Source: an uncultured Dehalococcoidia bacterium
Lineage (GTDB): Bacteria > Chloroflexota > Dehalococcoidia > Lucifugimonadales > Lucifugimonadaceae
Reading direction: 5' to 3'
Assembly (NCBI GenBank): GCA_913052475.1
Contig: CAJXEJ010000001.1
Span: 1-64,000 of the forward strand
DNA: 64,000 nucleotides
The position numbers and the translations under genes are program-made. The notes under the pieces are model-generated. The model searched no databases. It was given only the letters and a program-made list of their open reading frames with translations, and had not been told where the DNA came from. Of this stretch, positions 37,049 to 46,106 are shown piece after piece; position 1 is the stretch's first letter; each line of letters begins with the position of its first letter.

Positions 37049-37885
37049 TTAAACGTTCCAGGTAACGATCAGCGGTCGGTGCGGTTCCGCCCATTTGAGC
37101 CTGAAACCGCCGTCGACGACGTCCAGAGAATCTTCGAGCACCGCTTCCAGCTTCTCGGATTTCTCCGAACCAGGGATGACGAACAATCTCGCCTGACACT
37201 CTACAAGAGCCTGTTCTCTGCTCGCAAAAGGTCGCGATATCCACTCTTTCAGGAACAGCTTCTCGTAGTTGATCGACATTTCAGAAAGCAAAAGTTCAAT
37301 CTGCGGCAATGTGGGAAGCTCGATTCTTTCTTCACCATGAACGTACGACCACAGAGGCAAATATGTTGCGCTCGCCGGTCGCTCGAACGAAACCAAGGCG
37401 ACTCTCTTGCGAACGTGTTCGACTAACTTTCTGACGAAACCCTCGATCCCTGTGACGGTGTACACAACATGGGCGCACACCACAAGATCGTGAGGATCGA
37501 CAACAGCGTCTTCCCACGTGCTGGCTACGACATCGAGGTTCGTCACATCCCACGCATTCGCAGTAGCAACTAACTGCTCTCGCATCGCCTCAGACGGCTC
37601 AACAGCGGTGGCGTGAGAACAATACTGTGCAAGCGGAACGGCTAATCGCCCACCCCCTGCTCCGACATCGAGCACCGAATCACTCGGAGAGATCAGTCCC
37701 GCAAGCTTCTTGACGGTATCGTCGGGTGTCGATTCGCCTTTTTTTGGCGGCACAAACCTGTGGGCTACCGGACGCCAGAAATCGTCCGAAGGAGCTTCTT
37801 CTCTGATGCGATCGGACTGAGCATGCTCGTCCTCAACCATCTTCTGCCACGCAATTCCAGCCGTAGTCGCGTTTTCGCCAGCCAT
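37049..37885 (-). CDS. SAM-dependent methyltransferase
   Basis: A 278-residue class I methyltransferase. Motif I is VLDVGAGGGRLAVPLAQY, the acidic residue after strand 2 is in AVEPSEAMREQL, and the strand-4 motif is DLVVCAHVVYTV. The C-terminal half (from SFERPASATYLPLW) is unlike common housekeeping methyltransferases. No partner gene indicates the substrate. The N-terminus (MAGENATTAGIAWQKM) starts at ATG. Confidence 0.82.
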   Translation of the reverse strand: MAGENATTAGIAWQKMVEDEHAQSDRIREEAPSDDFWRPVAHRFVPPKKGESTPDDTVKKLAGLISPSDSVLDVGAGGGRLAVPLAQYCSHATAVEPSEAMREQLVATANAWDVTNLDVVASTWEDAVVDPHDLVVCAHVVYTVTGIEGFVRKLVEHVRKRVALVSFERPASATYLPLWSYVHGEERIELPTLPQIELLLSEMSINYEKLFLKEWISRPFASREQALVECQARLFVIPGSEKSEKLEAVLEDSLDVVDGGFRLKWAEPHRPLIVTWNV

Positions 37886-38076
37886 CGTCCGCCGTTTCTG
37901 CAGTCACTCTTCGAAATCGAAGTGCGAAACTGCCCCAAGTAGCCCCCGTTATCGATAAGCTTGGTCACCGTTCGTAGATTTTTCTACGTGTTTCTTTAAA
38001 AGTTCTGCTGTTCGATTATGCGTGTTCAGGACATATCGTCACGAATTTGGCGTGATAATCGCAGAAAGGTTTTCGC

Positions 38077-38940
38077 ATGCTGCTAGGTGTTGCGGGTTTG
38101 GTCCCGGGCGACTGGAGGTCAATCAACGCCGCTGTACTCGACAATGTTGCCGAACACGGATTTAAAACCGTCCAGATTCGAGTCAGCGATCCGCAATCAA
38201 TAAAAGATAAAGATGTCGAGCGGCTGCAATCCATGTTCGAGAAACGTGGATTCGAGATGCCCCAGACCGTTGGTAACTACGGCGGCAAACTCATTGCAGA
38301 AGACGAAACTGAACGCAAGAACGAGATCAAATTCGTCAAGCGTATGGTGAATCTCACAGCTCGCCTTGGCAGCCCGAACACCTATCTCCGCCCCGGCAGC
38401 CTCAACCCAAAAGGCGGTTGGATGCCTCATCCCAAGAATCACACAGATGAGGTGTTCGACCGACTCGTCGACAGTACAAAGCAGATCTGTCAGGTTGCTG
38501 AGAACGAAGGAATCATGATGGCGGTCGAAGGCGGCACTGTCTGCCCGATCGACTCACCACAGCGCATGAAAGACCTCATCGACGCCGTTGGATCGAAGGC
38601 ACTTGGCCTAAATATGGACCCAGTGAACTTCGTCGGTTCGCTCGATATCGCCTACGACACAACTTCGCTCATCAACGATTTCTACGAACTGATCTCCGAT
38701 CGAATCGTCGGCTGTCACGCGAAAGATTTCACAGTCGTCGACTCTCTGCTGCCACATTTCGAAGAATCGATAATCGGTCAATCCGAGAGTCTGCTCGACA
38801 ACGAAGCACTACTCCTCGGTCTTCAGAAAGTTAACCCCAAAGCGCACGTGCTCGTCGAACATTTGCCAGACGAAAAGATTCCGGTCGCGGCCGCCGGTAT
38901 TCGTAAGATCGCCGAACGCGTCGGCATTGAATGGGACTAA
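38077..38940 (+). CDS. Sugar phosphate isomerase/epimerase (xylose-isomerase-like TIM barrel)
   Basis: A 287-residue protein of the AP-endonuclease-2/xylose-isomerase-like barrel family. Candidate metal ligands are Glu in MMAVEGGT, Asp in GLNMDPVNFVG, His in VGCHAKDF and Glu in VLVEHLPDEK. The SDR gene follows 9 bp later, so this is a two-gene unit. Such pairs interconvert and oxidise sugars or polyols. An AGAAAGG precedes the ATG. Substrate unknown. Confidence 0.85.
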   Translation: MLLGVAGLVPGDWRSINAAVLDNVAEHGFKTVQIRVSDPQSIKDKDVERLQSMFEKRGFEMPQTVGNYGGKLIAEDETERKNEIKFVKRMVNLTARLGSPNTYLRPGSLNPKGGWMPHPKNHTDEVFDRLVDSTKQICQVAENEGIMMAVEGGTVCPIDSPQRMKDLIDAVGSKALGLNMDPVNFVGSLDIAYDTTSLINDFYELISDRIVGCHAKDFTVVDSLLPHFEESIIGQSESLLDNEALLLGLQKVNPKAHVLVEHLPDEKIPVAAAGIRKIAERVGIEWD

Positions 38941-38949
38941 GAGAAAACT

Positions 38950-39696
38950 ATGCCTGCTGATCTTTCAGGAAAACGAATAATCATCACCGGTTCAGCAACT
39001 GGCATCGGTCGGTCAACCACACTCCGAGTGTCGGCAAACGGAGCCAAAGTGGCTGCGTTCGATGTCAACGACGCCGATGGAGCGGCGACGATCAGAGATG
39101 TGAACGAAGCAGGCGGCGACGCTCGCTACTGGCACGTCGACGTGCGTGATGAAACTGCTGTTGCTGGCGCGGTAGCAGCCGCAGAAACGTGGCTTGGCGG
39201 TATCGATGTGCTAATTCACGTTGCCGGTGTGTTGCAAGGAGCGGCAATTGAATTGGATGAATTTCCTGAAGATATCTGGGACACGGTTCTCGACATCAAT
39301 CTCCGTGGTTCGTTCACTATTTGCAAATATGTCACCGGCGTGATGAAAAAGCAGAACCAGGGCGTGATTATCCTCACTGCGTCGGGCGCAGGAGTCCACG
39401 GCGGTAGTTCTTCTCTCGCCTATGGATCGTCGAAGGGTGGAGTCCACGGTCTCTCGCTCGTGATGGAATCACATTTGGAGAAGTACAACATTCGAGTAAA
39501 CGATGTACTCCCCGGATCGGTCGACACACCGCTCAAAGTAGCTAATGTCGAAGACATGCACGAAGCTGGTGGCAAAATCGGAAATCTCGAAGAGAAAATT
39601 GGCGCACTCGTTTCGCCTGATGACATCTCGAAGGTCTACGCATTCCTCGCCAGCGGCGAAGCCAGCATGGTCAAAGGCAGCGTAAGAACGCGGTAG
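38950..39696 (+). CDS. SDR family oxidoreductase
   Basis: A 248-residue classical SDR. The cofactor motif is ITGSATGIGRSTTLRV, followed by VAGVLQG (the usual NNAG region as HVAG), the catalytic Ser in LTASGAGVHGG and YGSSK. The end (MVKGSVRTR) lacks the common DGG tail but looks like a natural variant. Co-transcribed with the TIM-barrel isomerase. The likely role is oxidation of a sugar or hydroxy-acid. Confidence 0.9.
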   Translation: MPADLSGKRIIITGSATGIGRSTTLRVSANGAKVAAFDVNDADGAATIRDVNEAGGDARYWHVDVRDETAVAGAVAAAETWLGGIDVLIHVAGVLQGAAIELDEFPEDIWDTVLDINLRGSFTICKYVTGVMKKQNQGVIILTASGAGVHGGSSSLAYGSSKGGVHGLSLVMESHLEKYNIRVNDVLPGSVDTPLKVANVEDMHEAGGKIGNLEEKIGALVSPDDISKVYAFLASGEASMVKGSVRTR

Positions 39697-39796
39697 CTCC
39701 TCTTGGCCAACGAATAGGTCTTCCTCCTTCGCAGGGATAGGAACCGCTGATACCAGTACCGAACCAGTCCGTTATCCCGTCGCTCCGAGCAGGCGC

Positions 39797-40318
39797 TCAA
39801 TCTCGTTTGACCGGTTCCGTAACCGTAAGATTCGAAGTGTCGATGACGATCACACTCGATCGATCGCACCACCCAGTCATGCCGTCGTAGATTTTTCTGA
39901 GCATCTTTTCTGGGAGTCGGCGTGATCCGCTCTCCCGGAATTTCGATCAATAACAACGCTCCAATTCGGCATGAGAACGGCGAGTACAATCTTACCTGCG
40001 CCAAAGCAGTCTGCCAGCGACTTAACCTCGATGTCTCCCAATCAGGGAATGCGACGTCGTCGATCACGACCTCAATCCCCGACGCAAGGAATTTTTTAGC
40101 AACACTCGCGACGTTGTTTCTGGCTAGATCGGGTTGCCGTTGGCCCTCACCGTTCCATCCCGTTCTGGGATCGTGATAGCCAGCTTTGGCCAACTCCCGA
40201 AAGTCGTCCAGCGAAAGATGCGCACAGCCCGCAGTCCGTGAATTCGCCCACTCTCGAGCTACGGTCGATTTACCCGCTCCTGCCGGGTCGAAACGAGAAT
40301 CACTCTGTCGGTCAACAA
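39797..40318 (-). pseudogene. P-loop kinase/AAA-type relic with several frameshifts
   Basis: Read in successive frames on the minus strand: DRVILVS, then PAGAGKSTVAREWANSR (Walker A), HLSLDDFRELAKAGYHDPR, IEVVIDDVAFPDWE, a shift to VLMPNWSVVIDRNSGR, and another shift to LPEKMLRKIYDGMTGW and VIVIDTSNLTV before TGA 39799-39797. The order fits a small AAA/zeta-like P-loop kinase in which the pieces lie in three frames. At least three shifts break it. It lies right after the stop of the enolase-superfamily gene upstream (TTG start near 40318), so it was probably once co-transcribed. Confidence 0.68.
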
Positions 40319-40319
40319 A

Positions 40320-41465
40320 TTACTCCTGTTTCGCTGTGTCACGTTTCTCCCAACCGGGTCTGAACATTCTCAGGAAATTGCTCTTGCCGTAAGGATACTT
40401 TTTAGCTTCTTCCTCGTTCAATGTCACGCCAATTCCCGGTGCGGTCGGCATCGAAAGATGACCATCCTCGACCCGGTGAAATCCGGAAAGAACATCATTC
40501 ACCCACGGTTCCAAAAAGTCGTCAAAACACTCTTGAATGAACACGTTTGGCGTCACTGCATCGATGTGAAGAGCAACCATCGTTTTGAACGGACTCTCTG
40601 CGTTGTGCAGGGCGATCTCGGCATGGTGGGCCTCAGCAATTCCTGCAATCTGCAACGAGCGCCAGATTCCACCGACACCGAGTGGCTCAGGGTTAATCAC
40701 GTCGGTTACGTTGTGAGACAGAAACTCGCCAAACTCGTGAATAGCATGCATTCGCTCACCAGCGATCATTCTCACTGGGATTCGTCTAGCGACCTCAACC
40801 AGCGCGCTCACATCGGTCGAAAGAACCGGTGTCTCAAACCACGTGACATCGTAGTCCTTCAGCCAGTTTCCGATCTCAATAGCGGCGTAAGTGCTGAACC
40901 GATCGTGCGCCTCGATCAAAATATCGACATCGTCGCCCACAGCATCACGCACCGCTCCGATCAGCGCCTTCGTCTCCCGGGTTTCTTTTCGAGAAAGCTG
41001 CATGTGAGCATCGCCGAAAGGATCGAACTTTAACGCCGTGTATCCCTTAGCAACTACTTCCGAAGCCTTCGCGGCGAATCCTTCCGGAGTGCGTTCCCCG
41101 GAATACCAACCATTGGCGTAGACACGAACGCTGTCTCGAACCTTTCCGCCATGAAGCGTGTGAACAGGTACTCCGAGCGATTTACCGAGAATGTCCCAGC
41201 AAGCCATCTCGATCCCGGCCATAGCCGGGGTCTCTTTCAGGAACGCTGTCAGATAAAGCTTGTGGAAGATCTCGTGGATGTTGCGAGGATCCATCCCGAT
41301 CACGAGATGCTTGACCTCTTCGATTGCCGCGACCCGTGGCTGAGTTTCGGATCCGCCTGTAGCTTCACCGACTCCAACTAGGCCTTCATCGGTCTCAACC
41401 ACGACAAAAATCCAGTTTTTCCACGGATTTCCAACAACGACTATCCTGACATCGGCGATCTTCAC
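40320..41465 (-). CDS. Enolase-superfamily dehydratase (mandelate racemase/MLE family)
   Basis: A 381-residue barrel enzyme of the sugar-acid dehydratase type. Ligand candidates are E185 (IEAHDR, with H187), E211 (FETPV) and E237 (AGER); H287 (ALHNAESP) is the catalytic base candidate, and K146 lies in LKFDPFG. The E-x-H at the first position, like the 24101 protein, places it near galactonate dehydratases. Identity with the paralogues is low by eye outside the motifs. It was followed by a now broken P-loop gene. Exact sugar acid unknown. Confidence 0.88.
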   Translation of the reverse strand: MKIADVRIVVVGNPWKNWIFVVVETDEGLVGVGEATGGSETQPRVAAIEEVKHLVIGMDPRNIHEIFHKLYLTAFLKETPAMAGIEMACWDILGKSLGVPVHTLHGGKVRDSVRVYANGWYSGERTPEGFAAKASEVVAKGYTALKFDPFGDAHMQLSRKETRETKALIGAVRDAVGDDVDILIEAHDRFSTYAAIEIGNWLKDYDVTWFETPVLSTDVSALVEVARRIPVRMIAGERMHAIHEFGEFLSHNVTDVINPEPLGVGGIWRSLQIAGIAEAHHAEIALHNAESPFKTMVALHIDAVTPNVFIQECFDDFLEPWVNDVLSGFHRVEDGHLSMPTAPGIGVTLNEEEAKKYPYGKSNFLRMFRPGWEKRDTAKQE

Positions 41466-41620
41466 TCAGCGTCTCCTGTAGATAGTCCATCAATTCAGGC
41501 ATTCGAATTCGTGCCTGCGGAATTCTACCTTGAACGGCTAAAGCCTGAAGCAGGAATACAATCTCGGTTCACGACCGACCGCAATTCATTTGATTCCGAG
41601 CAAAATCAATAGGTGTACAA

Positions 41621-43606
41621 GTGGCGAAATCAATACAGCCCGACTATCACTACCACCTGAAAACAGCTTCCAATCCTTCGATTAGTCCGAACGACAAAGC
41701 AGTTGCATTTACCGTTCACCGGTTCGAAGAAGACTCACACGAAGCCAAGACCAATGTGTTCGTAAAGAGCCTGAGTGATTCAACGATTCTGACCCAACTC
41801 ACAAACTCGGGAACAGCTTCAAAACCAAAGTGGTCACCCGACAGTAAAACGATAGCATTCCTCGACAAAGATGACTCCGAAGTAAAGCAGATTTTTACTA
41901 GGGTGGCAGCCGGTGGTGATCCAGTGGCCGTCACAAGCAGAGTCGCCGATATCGACGCCATTGCTTGGTCGCCCCACGGATCGAAAATCGCTTTCCGCTC
42001 GCTTGTACCCGGTACAGAAGAGATGGCTGCAATCAACGCTGACTCTAAAACCCCAAAGATCCGAACGGCGCGCCGAATTCGATACCGTCAGGACGGAGTC
42101 GGCTGGCGCGGCGATTCGTTCTACCACCTGTTCGTTTTGGATATTGCGACGAAAGAAATCGCCCAGATCACCGATGGAGAAGGCGACGACGGACCTCCCG
42201 TGTGGTCGCCTGATGGCAGTCAGATTGCGTTCATTTCCGATCAGAACAACGAACGTGATATCAGATCGAAAACGGAAATGTATGTATGTAACGCCGATGG
42301 TTCAGACCGAACGCTCTGGTCGGGTGGCATGTTCATGGTCGAATCGATCGCATGGTCGCCCGATTCCCAGCGTATCGCAGTGACTGGCGGTCTCAATCCT
42401 TCAGCAGTTGGCGGTTACGGACTCACGACACAGTCGAGCGTATTTGTACTCGAACCGCACGCGGAACCTCGAATACTCACAAATGACTCGATACGTCCCC
42501 ATGCCAGTGGATCGGGCTTCCCTATAACGGCCGACAGTGCGTTCATGTCGTGGTCGGAAAATGGCTCCAGATCAGAAATAGTGTTTGGTGCGGACTCTCA
42601 TGGTCAATCGCATATCGCAATCGCCGATCCAGATTCACCTGACGACGTACGACTGGTAACTGATGGATGGCAGATTACCGAAATGATCAGCAATTCTGGC
42701 TCAGGTTTCGCCGTTGCTGCCGTAAGCTCGCCAACATCTCATGGTGAATTGTTTCTCATCGATCTGAACTCTGGTGACGTTCACACGGTTACCAATCTCA
42801 ACTCAGGATTCTTCGACGATCATGCGATAGCCACCCTCGAAAAATTCACGATCACACGAAGTGGCTTCGAGATCGAATCGAGGGTGTGGTTCCCCCCGGG
42901 GTTCGATCCATCACAGAAATACCCACTGCTTCTCGACGTTCACGGCGGTCCCCATAGCGCTTTTTACGACTCGTTCTATCCGATCCACCAGGTGGCGGCA
43001 GGTGCGGGTTACGTGGTGGTCGCTCCAAATCCTCGAGGTTCATCGACGTATGGACTCGACTTCGCCACCGCAGTACACGGCGACTGGGGCGTTGGCGATT
43101 ACGACGATGTAATTGCGGCTATAGAAGAGGTTGCCTTGCGAGAGTACATAGACGAATCACGGATGGTGATTCACGGATCGAGCTACGGGGGTTTCATGTC
43201 GAGCTGGGCTGTTGGGCACACCGATCGATTCAACGCCGCTGTAATAGCTGCACCGGTAACAAATCTTCCGAGCTTTTACGGCACTTCAGACATCGGTGTG
43301 AATTTCTCTGAAACTCAGCTTACTGGTGAACGCTTCGACAAGATTGAACACTATCGCAAACACTCCCCGCTCACCTACGCTCGCAATGTAAACACGCCCG
43401 TTTTGCTGCTACATGGCGAAGATGATGCTCGCGTGCCAATCGAACAATCAGAGCAGTATTTTGTTGCATTGAAACGGCACGGCAAAGAGGTTGAATTCGT
43501 ACGGCTACCCGGCACCAGCCACGGAATATTCAGAGCGAAACACCCGATGATTCGCAGCGAGTACTTCCGGAGAATGCTCGACTGGTTCGAACGCAACAAC
43601 GCCTGA
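41621..43606 (+). CDS. S9 family prolyl oligopeptidase / acylaminoacyl-peptidase-like
   Basis: A 661-residue serine peptidase. The N-terminal 400 residues form a TolB/WD40-like propeller (repeats such as WSPDSKTIAF, WSPDGSQIAFIS, WSPDSQRIAVTG). The C-terminal a/b hydrolase domain has the nucleophile S521 in HGSSYGGFMSSW, D602 in GEDDARVP and H634 in TSHGIF. No signal peptide, so it is likely cytoplasmic and acts on short peptides. It starts with GTG at 41621. Length matches the acylaminoacyl peptidase group. Confidence 0.93.
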   Translation: MAKSIQPDYHYHLKTASNPSISPNDKAVAFTVHRFEEDSHEAKTNVFVKSLSDSTILTQLTNSGTASKPKWSPDSKTIAFLDKDDSEVKQIFTRVAAGGDPVAVTSRVADIDAIAWSPHGSKIAFRSLVPGTEEMAAINADSKTPKIRTARRIRYRQDGVGWRGDSFYHLFVLDIATKEIAQITDGEGDDGPPVWSPDGSQIAFISDQNNERDIRSKTEMYVCNADGSDRTLWSGGMFMVESIAWSPDSQRIAVTGGLNPSAVGGYGLTTQSSVFVLEPHAEPRILTNDSIRPHASGSGFPITADSAFMSWSENGSRSEIVFGADSHGQSHIAIADPDSPDDVRLVTDGWQITEMISNSGSGFAVAAVSSPTSHGELFLIDLNSGDVHTVTNLNSGFFDDHAIATLEKFTITRSGFEIESRVWFPPGFDPSQKYPLLLDVHGGPHSAFYDSFYPIHQVAAGAGYVVVAPNPRGSSTYGLDFATAVHGDWGVGDYDDVIAAIEEVALREYIDESRMVIHGSSYGGFMSSWAVGHTDRFNAAVIAAPVTNLPSFYGTSDIGVNFSETQLTGERFDKIEHYRKHSPLTYARNVNTPVLLLHGEDDARVPIEQSEQYFVALKRHGKEVEFVRLPGTSHGIFRAKHPMIRSEYFRRMLDWFERNNA

Positions 43607-43775
43607 TACACCGGGGCATGAAGGGTCAAAAGAAAAGGCGACATTGTGTCGGCACTCCGCTCAACGTCACCTTTGTGCATCGGCAGCTGCAGGTCAAGTC
43701 ACAATGGACCCATCAGTAATGGCAGATCTCTTCCCACGCCAGTGTTCGGCCCTCGAATGACTCATCGACAACCAG

Positions 43776-43973
43776 ATGGAAGCCCTGATGTTCATCTCGT
43801 CCGCATACGCCGACGCTACGATTTCAGAAGAACTTCAGATAGACGAAGACCTCATCGAGCCATTGCTCCAGACCATCTACGCTGATCTATATCTCGACGA
43901 AAGTGAAGCTGTCGATCAGCGGGTGCAGGCGACACTCCTGTATTTGCAGGAAACCGCACAGGTCTCTTCCTAA
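43776..43973 (+). CDS. Small hypothetical protein (65 aa), possibly truncated
   Basis: A short acidic helical frame (SEELQIDEDLIEPLLQTIYADLYL). The same frame continues upstream to an ATG at 43704 (MDPSVMADLFPRQC) but is cut by a TGA at 43758-43760. So the gene may have been about 89 residues, with a nonsense mutation, or it may begin at the inner ATG. No family is recognised. Confidence 0.35.
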   Translation: MEALMFISSAYADATISEELQIDEDLIEPLLQTIYADLYLDESEAVDQRVQATLLYLQETAQVSS

Positions 43974-44051
43974 TACCTCCTTAGGTTTGGTCTCCTGCGA
44001 ATGCCACGATCTGCGGCGGGACGTACTGCTTTAACCCGATATCATCGACGG

Positions 44052-44449
44052 ATGTTTGACGACGCTTCCCTCGCCAACATGCCTAAACATCCAGACGTCA
44101 TCGCTCTCGATGGTTCTAAGATTCGATTGCTGACATCGACCGTCGAAGGATCGAGCATGGTTCACGCTCTCCTTCATCTCGGAACAACCACTCATGCCGT
44201 TCACCATCTGACAGTAGAAGAAGTGTGGTTCTGCATTCGAGGCAAAGGCGAACTGTGGCGAAAAGACGTTGCTGGAGAATCGGTTATCAAGCTCGCAATC
44301 GAAGTTTCGTGCGCTATCCCTCTCGGAACATCTTTTCAGTTCCGCGCCACCGTCGAATTTCCCCTTGAATTAGTCTTCACTGCCACCCCACCCTGGTCCG
44401 GTGATCACGAAGCCGTCAGAATCGAAGGCAAGTGGGGCCATTTGTTTAG
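44052..44449 (+). CDS. Cupin-fold protein, C-terminus altered by a probable frameshift
   Basis: A small cupin: HAVHHLTVEEVWFCIRGKG is the metal-binding first motif (His and Glu), followed by IPLGTSFQFRAT for the second. The family-like end EGKW is followed in the present frame by unrelated sequence up to 44711, which would overlap the next gene by about 150 nt. A shift at the GGGG run 44433-44436 would give GPFV and the stop TAG at 44447-44449, a more natural end; I annotate that end. A small-molecule binding or isomerase role is possible. Confidence 0.6.
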
Positions 44450-44562
44450 CCTTCTTAAACATTCCTACACATTCTCTGAACAGATTCTACACATTCATAT
44501 TTTAACTTTGGCTGCAGGCAATTATCCAGGTCGGAAACTCGACCAACTAAAGGTTTTAGAAA

Positions 44563-45192
44563 ATGTTCAAGCGAAAAATCATGCTCGGTACGACCGCAGG
44601 GCTCATCAGCGCCCTTGCTATCGCAGGTGCGGCCTTCGCACAAGATCGAGTAGACGGAATCCCTGGCATCGACCGCGAAACCCTCGACTCTGCCATGAGT
44701 ACAGCACGTGAAGAGAACCGAGAAGCCAAGCAAGACGAGCGATTAGCCGCTCTTGTTGAAGACGGAACGATCACTCAAGATCAGGCTTACAAGATTGACG
44801 CATGGGAAGACTCCAAACCCAAAATCATGGGTGATCTCAAGAAGCTCGGACGTGAGTACGGCGGTGTGAAGGGCGATCTTGCTGCGACACTCGCAAGTCT
44901 GGTGGAGCAGGAAGTCACCACCCAGGCAGAGGCCGACGCGTTCATAGCATGGCTCGAAGCCAAGCCCGATTACCTGGACGATCTCCGTGAAGAGATGCGA
45001 CCGGACAAAGGCGGCGATGGCGAACGTGATAGCCGACGTGGTCGACACCCGCTCAGTCGACATCACCGCGGCGGACCCGGTCAGGGTTGCGACCATGGAG
45101 GGCCTGACGGATCTAGTTTCCAAAAGCAGGCTCCCGAATCTGGTGAAGGTGCAACGTTCATTCTCCCGAACGGTTCAGAAATAAGCTTCTAA
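44563..45192 (+). CDS. Secreted protein with signal peptide, unknown function
   Basis: A 209-residue exported protein. The signal peptide MFKRKIMLGTTAGLISALA is cleaved after AFA. The mature part is acidic and has two similar segments, GTITQDQAYKIDAWEDSKP and VTTQAEADAFIAWLEAKPD, each an alpha-helical (Q/E)A...W..(S/A)KP unit. The C-terminus is rich in Gly, Arg and His (RRGRHPLSRHHRGGPGQG). A strong terminator follows. Periplasmic or surface role; no family recognised. Confidence 0.75.
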   Translation: MFKRKIMLGTTAGLISALAIAGAAFAQDRVDGIPGIDRETLDSAMSTAREENREAKQDERLAALVEDGTITQDQAYKIDAWEDSKPKIMGDLKKLGREYGGVKGDLAATLASLVEQEVTTQAEADAFIAWLEAKPDYLDDLREEMRPDKGGDGERDSRRGRHPLSRHHRGGPGQGCDHGGPDGSSFQKQAPESGEGATFILPNGSEISF

Positions 45193-45218
45193 CGCGCACC
45201 GGTCAAACCTCCAAACGA

Positions 45219-45249
45219 AACGCCTCTCGATTGCTCGAGAGGCGTTTTT
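45219..45249 (+). terminator. Intrinsic terminator
   Basis: Perfect 12-bp stem AACGCCTCTCGA / TCGAGAGGCGTT with a TTGC loop and a T5 tract, 26 bp after the secreted protein stop. Confidence 0.9.
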
Positions 45250-45395
45250 GCGTTCGCCTCAGAAAAAGGATTGCCCGCACCTGATCAACTCCTTTTGGTA
45301 TCTCTAGGGCAATCACGAGAGTCGCAGAATCCCAGAGGTAAAATAAAATCTGACAAACTGTTTGGCGAATCGCAATCTGCCCAGGAATATCGCAA

Positions 45396-46082
45396 ATGGC
45401 TCAACGCTCGGTCAACAAAACCCAACGATTGCAACAGTGGTTCGATGATCAGCCACGATGGGATCACGCCTCCTACGGTGAATTCATGCACGTTGGTGGA
45501 AACCAAACAATCTTCAGAATCGCTCTGGAGGAGCAAGAGATAACGAGCCAAACGAAGGTTCTTGATACTGCCTGTGCGGTTGGCGGTAACGCTCGATGGA
45601 TGGCTTCATTGTTTGGATGCCAGATCTACGGAAACGACATCGATGAAGAAGCACTGGAAGTCGCTCGTGATCTTGCAGAAATCGAGAACATTTCCGAACT
45701 CTGCACGTTCGTGAAAGCTAAAGTCGAAGATCTGCCGTTCGACGACAATATGTTCGACATGGTCGTGACAACCGACGTTTACGATCCTGCCGAAGTGAAA
45801 CGCGTGCTCAAACCCGGTGGCAGCTTCATTGTCATCTCACTATTCGAGGATCCAAAGGTCACTCCCCTGCAGATCGCAGAGCAGTGGGGATTCGAACTAG
45901 AAATCTCCCTCGACGTCACCGATCTCGCTTTCGCTTTCAACAAGGCCAAGGAAACCGAGGCTCGCCTATTGCACGAATCCAACATGGTCGGTGCGCGCGA
46001 ACTGATCGAGATCATGAACGAAAGCGTCGCTCCGTATGCCCGGGGTAGCCGTCACTACATCATGCGACTCCGCAAAAAGTAA
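45396..46082 (+). CDS. SAM-dependent class I methyltransferase
   Basis: A 228-residue methyltransferase. Motif I is VLDTACAVGGNARWMASLF (a variant with Cys), then IYGNDIDEEALEVARDL, DLPFDDNMFDMVVTTDVYD, and VLKPGGSFIVISLF. The methylation target is unknown. It lies 24 bp before the DapA-like gene on the same strand and may be in the same transcript as that gene and the dehydratase that follows. Confidence 0.85.
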   Translation: MAQRSVNKTQRLQQWFDDQPRWDHASYGEFMHVGGNQTIFRIALEEQEITSQTKVLDTACAVGGNARWMASLFGCQIYGNDIDEEALEVARDLAEIENISELCTFVKAKVEDLPFDDNMFDMVVTTDVYDPAEVKRVLKPGGSFIVISLFEDPKVTPLQIAEQWGFELEISLDVTDLAFAFNKAKETEARLLHESNMVGARELIEIMNESVAPYARGSRHYIMRLRKK

Positions 46083-46106
46083 GTAGCTCCGCTACATCTT
46101 GAAAAA

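Noticed and set aside
43646..43885. Second frame overlapping the small gene at 43776
   Set aside because: Arg/Pro-rich composition and no start signal; the other frame has protein-like composition.
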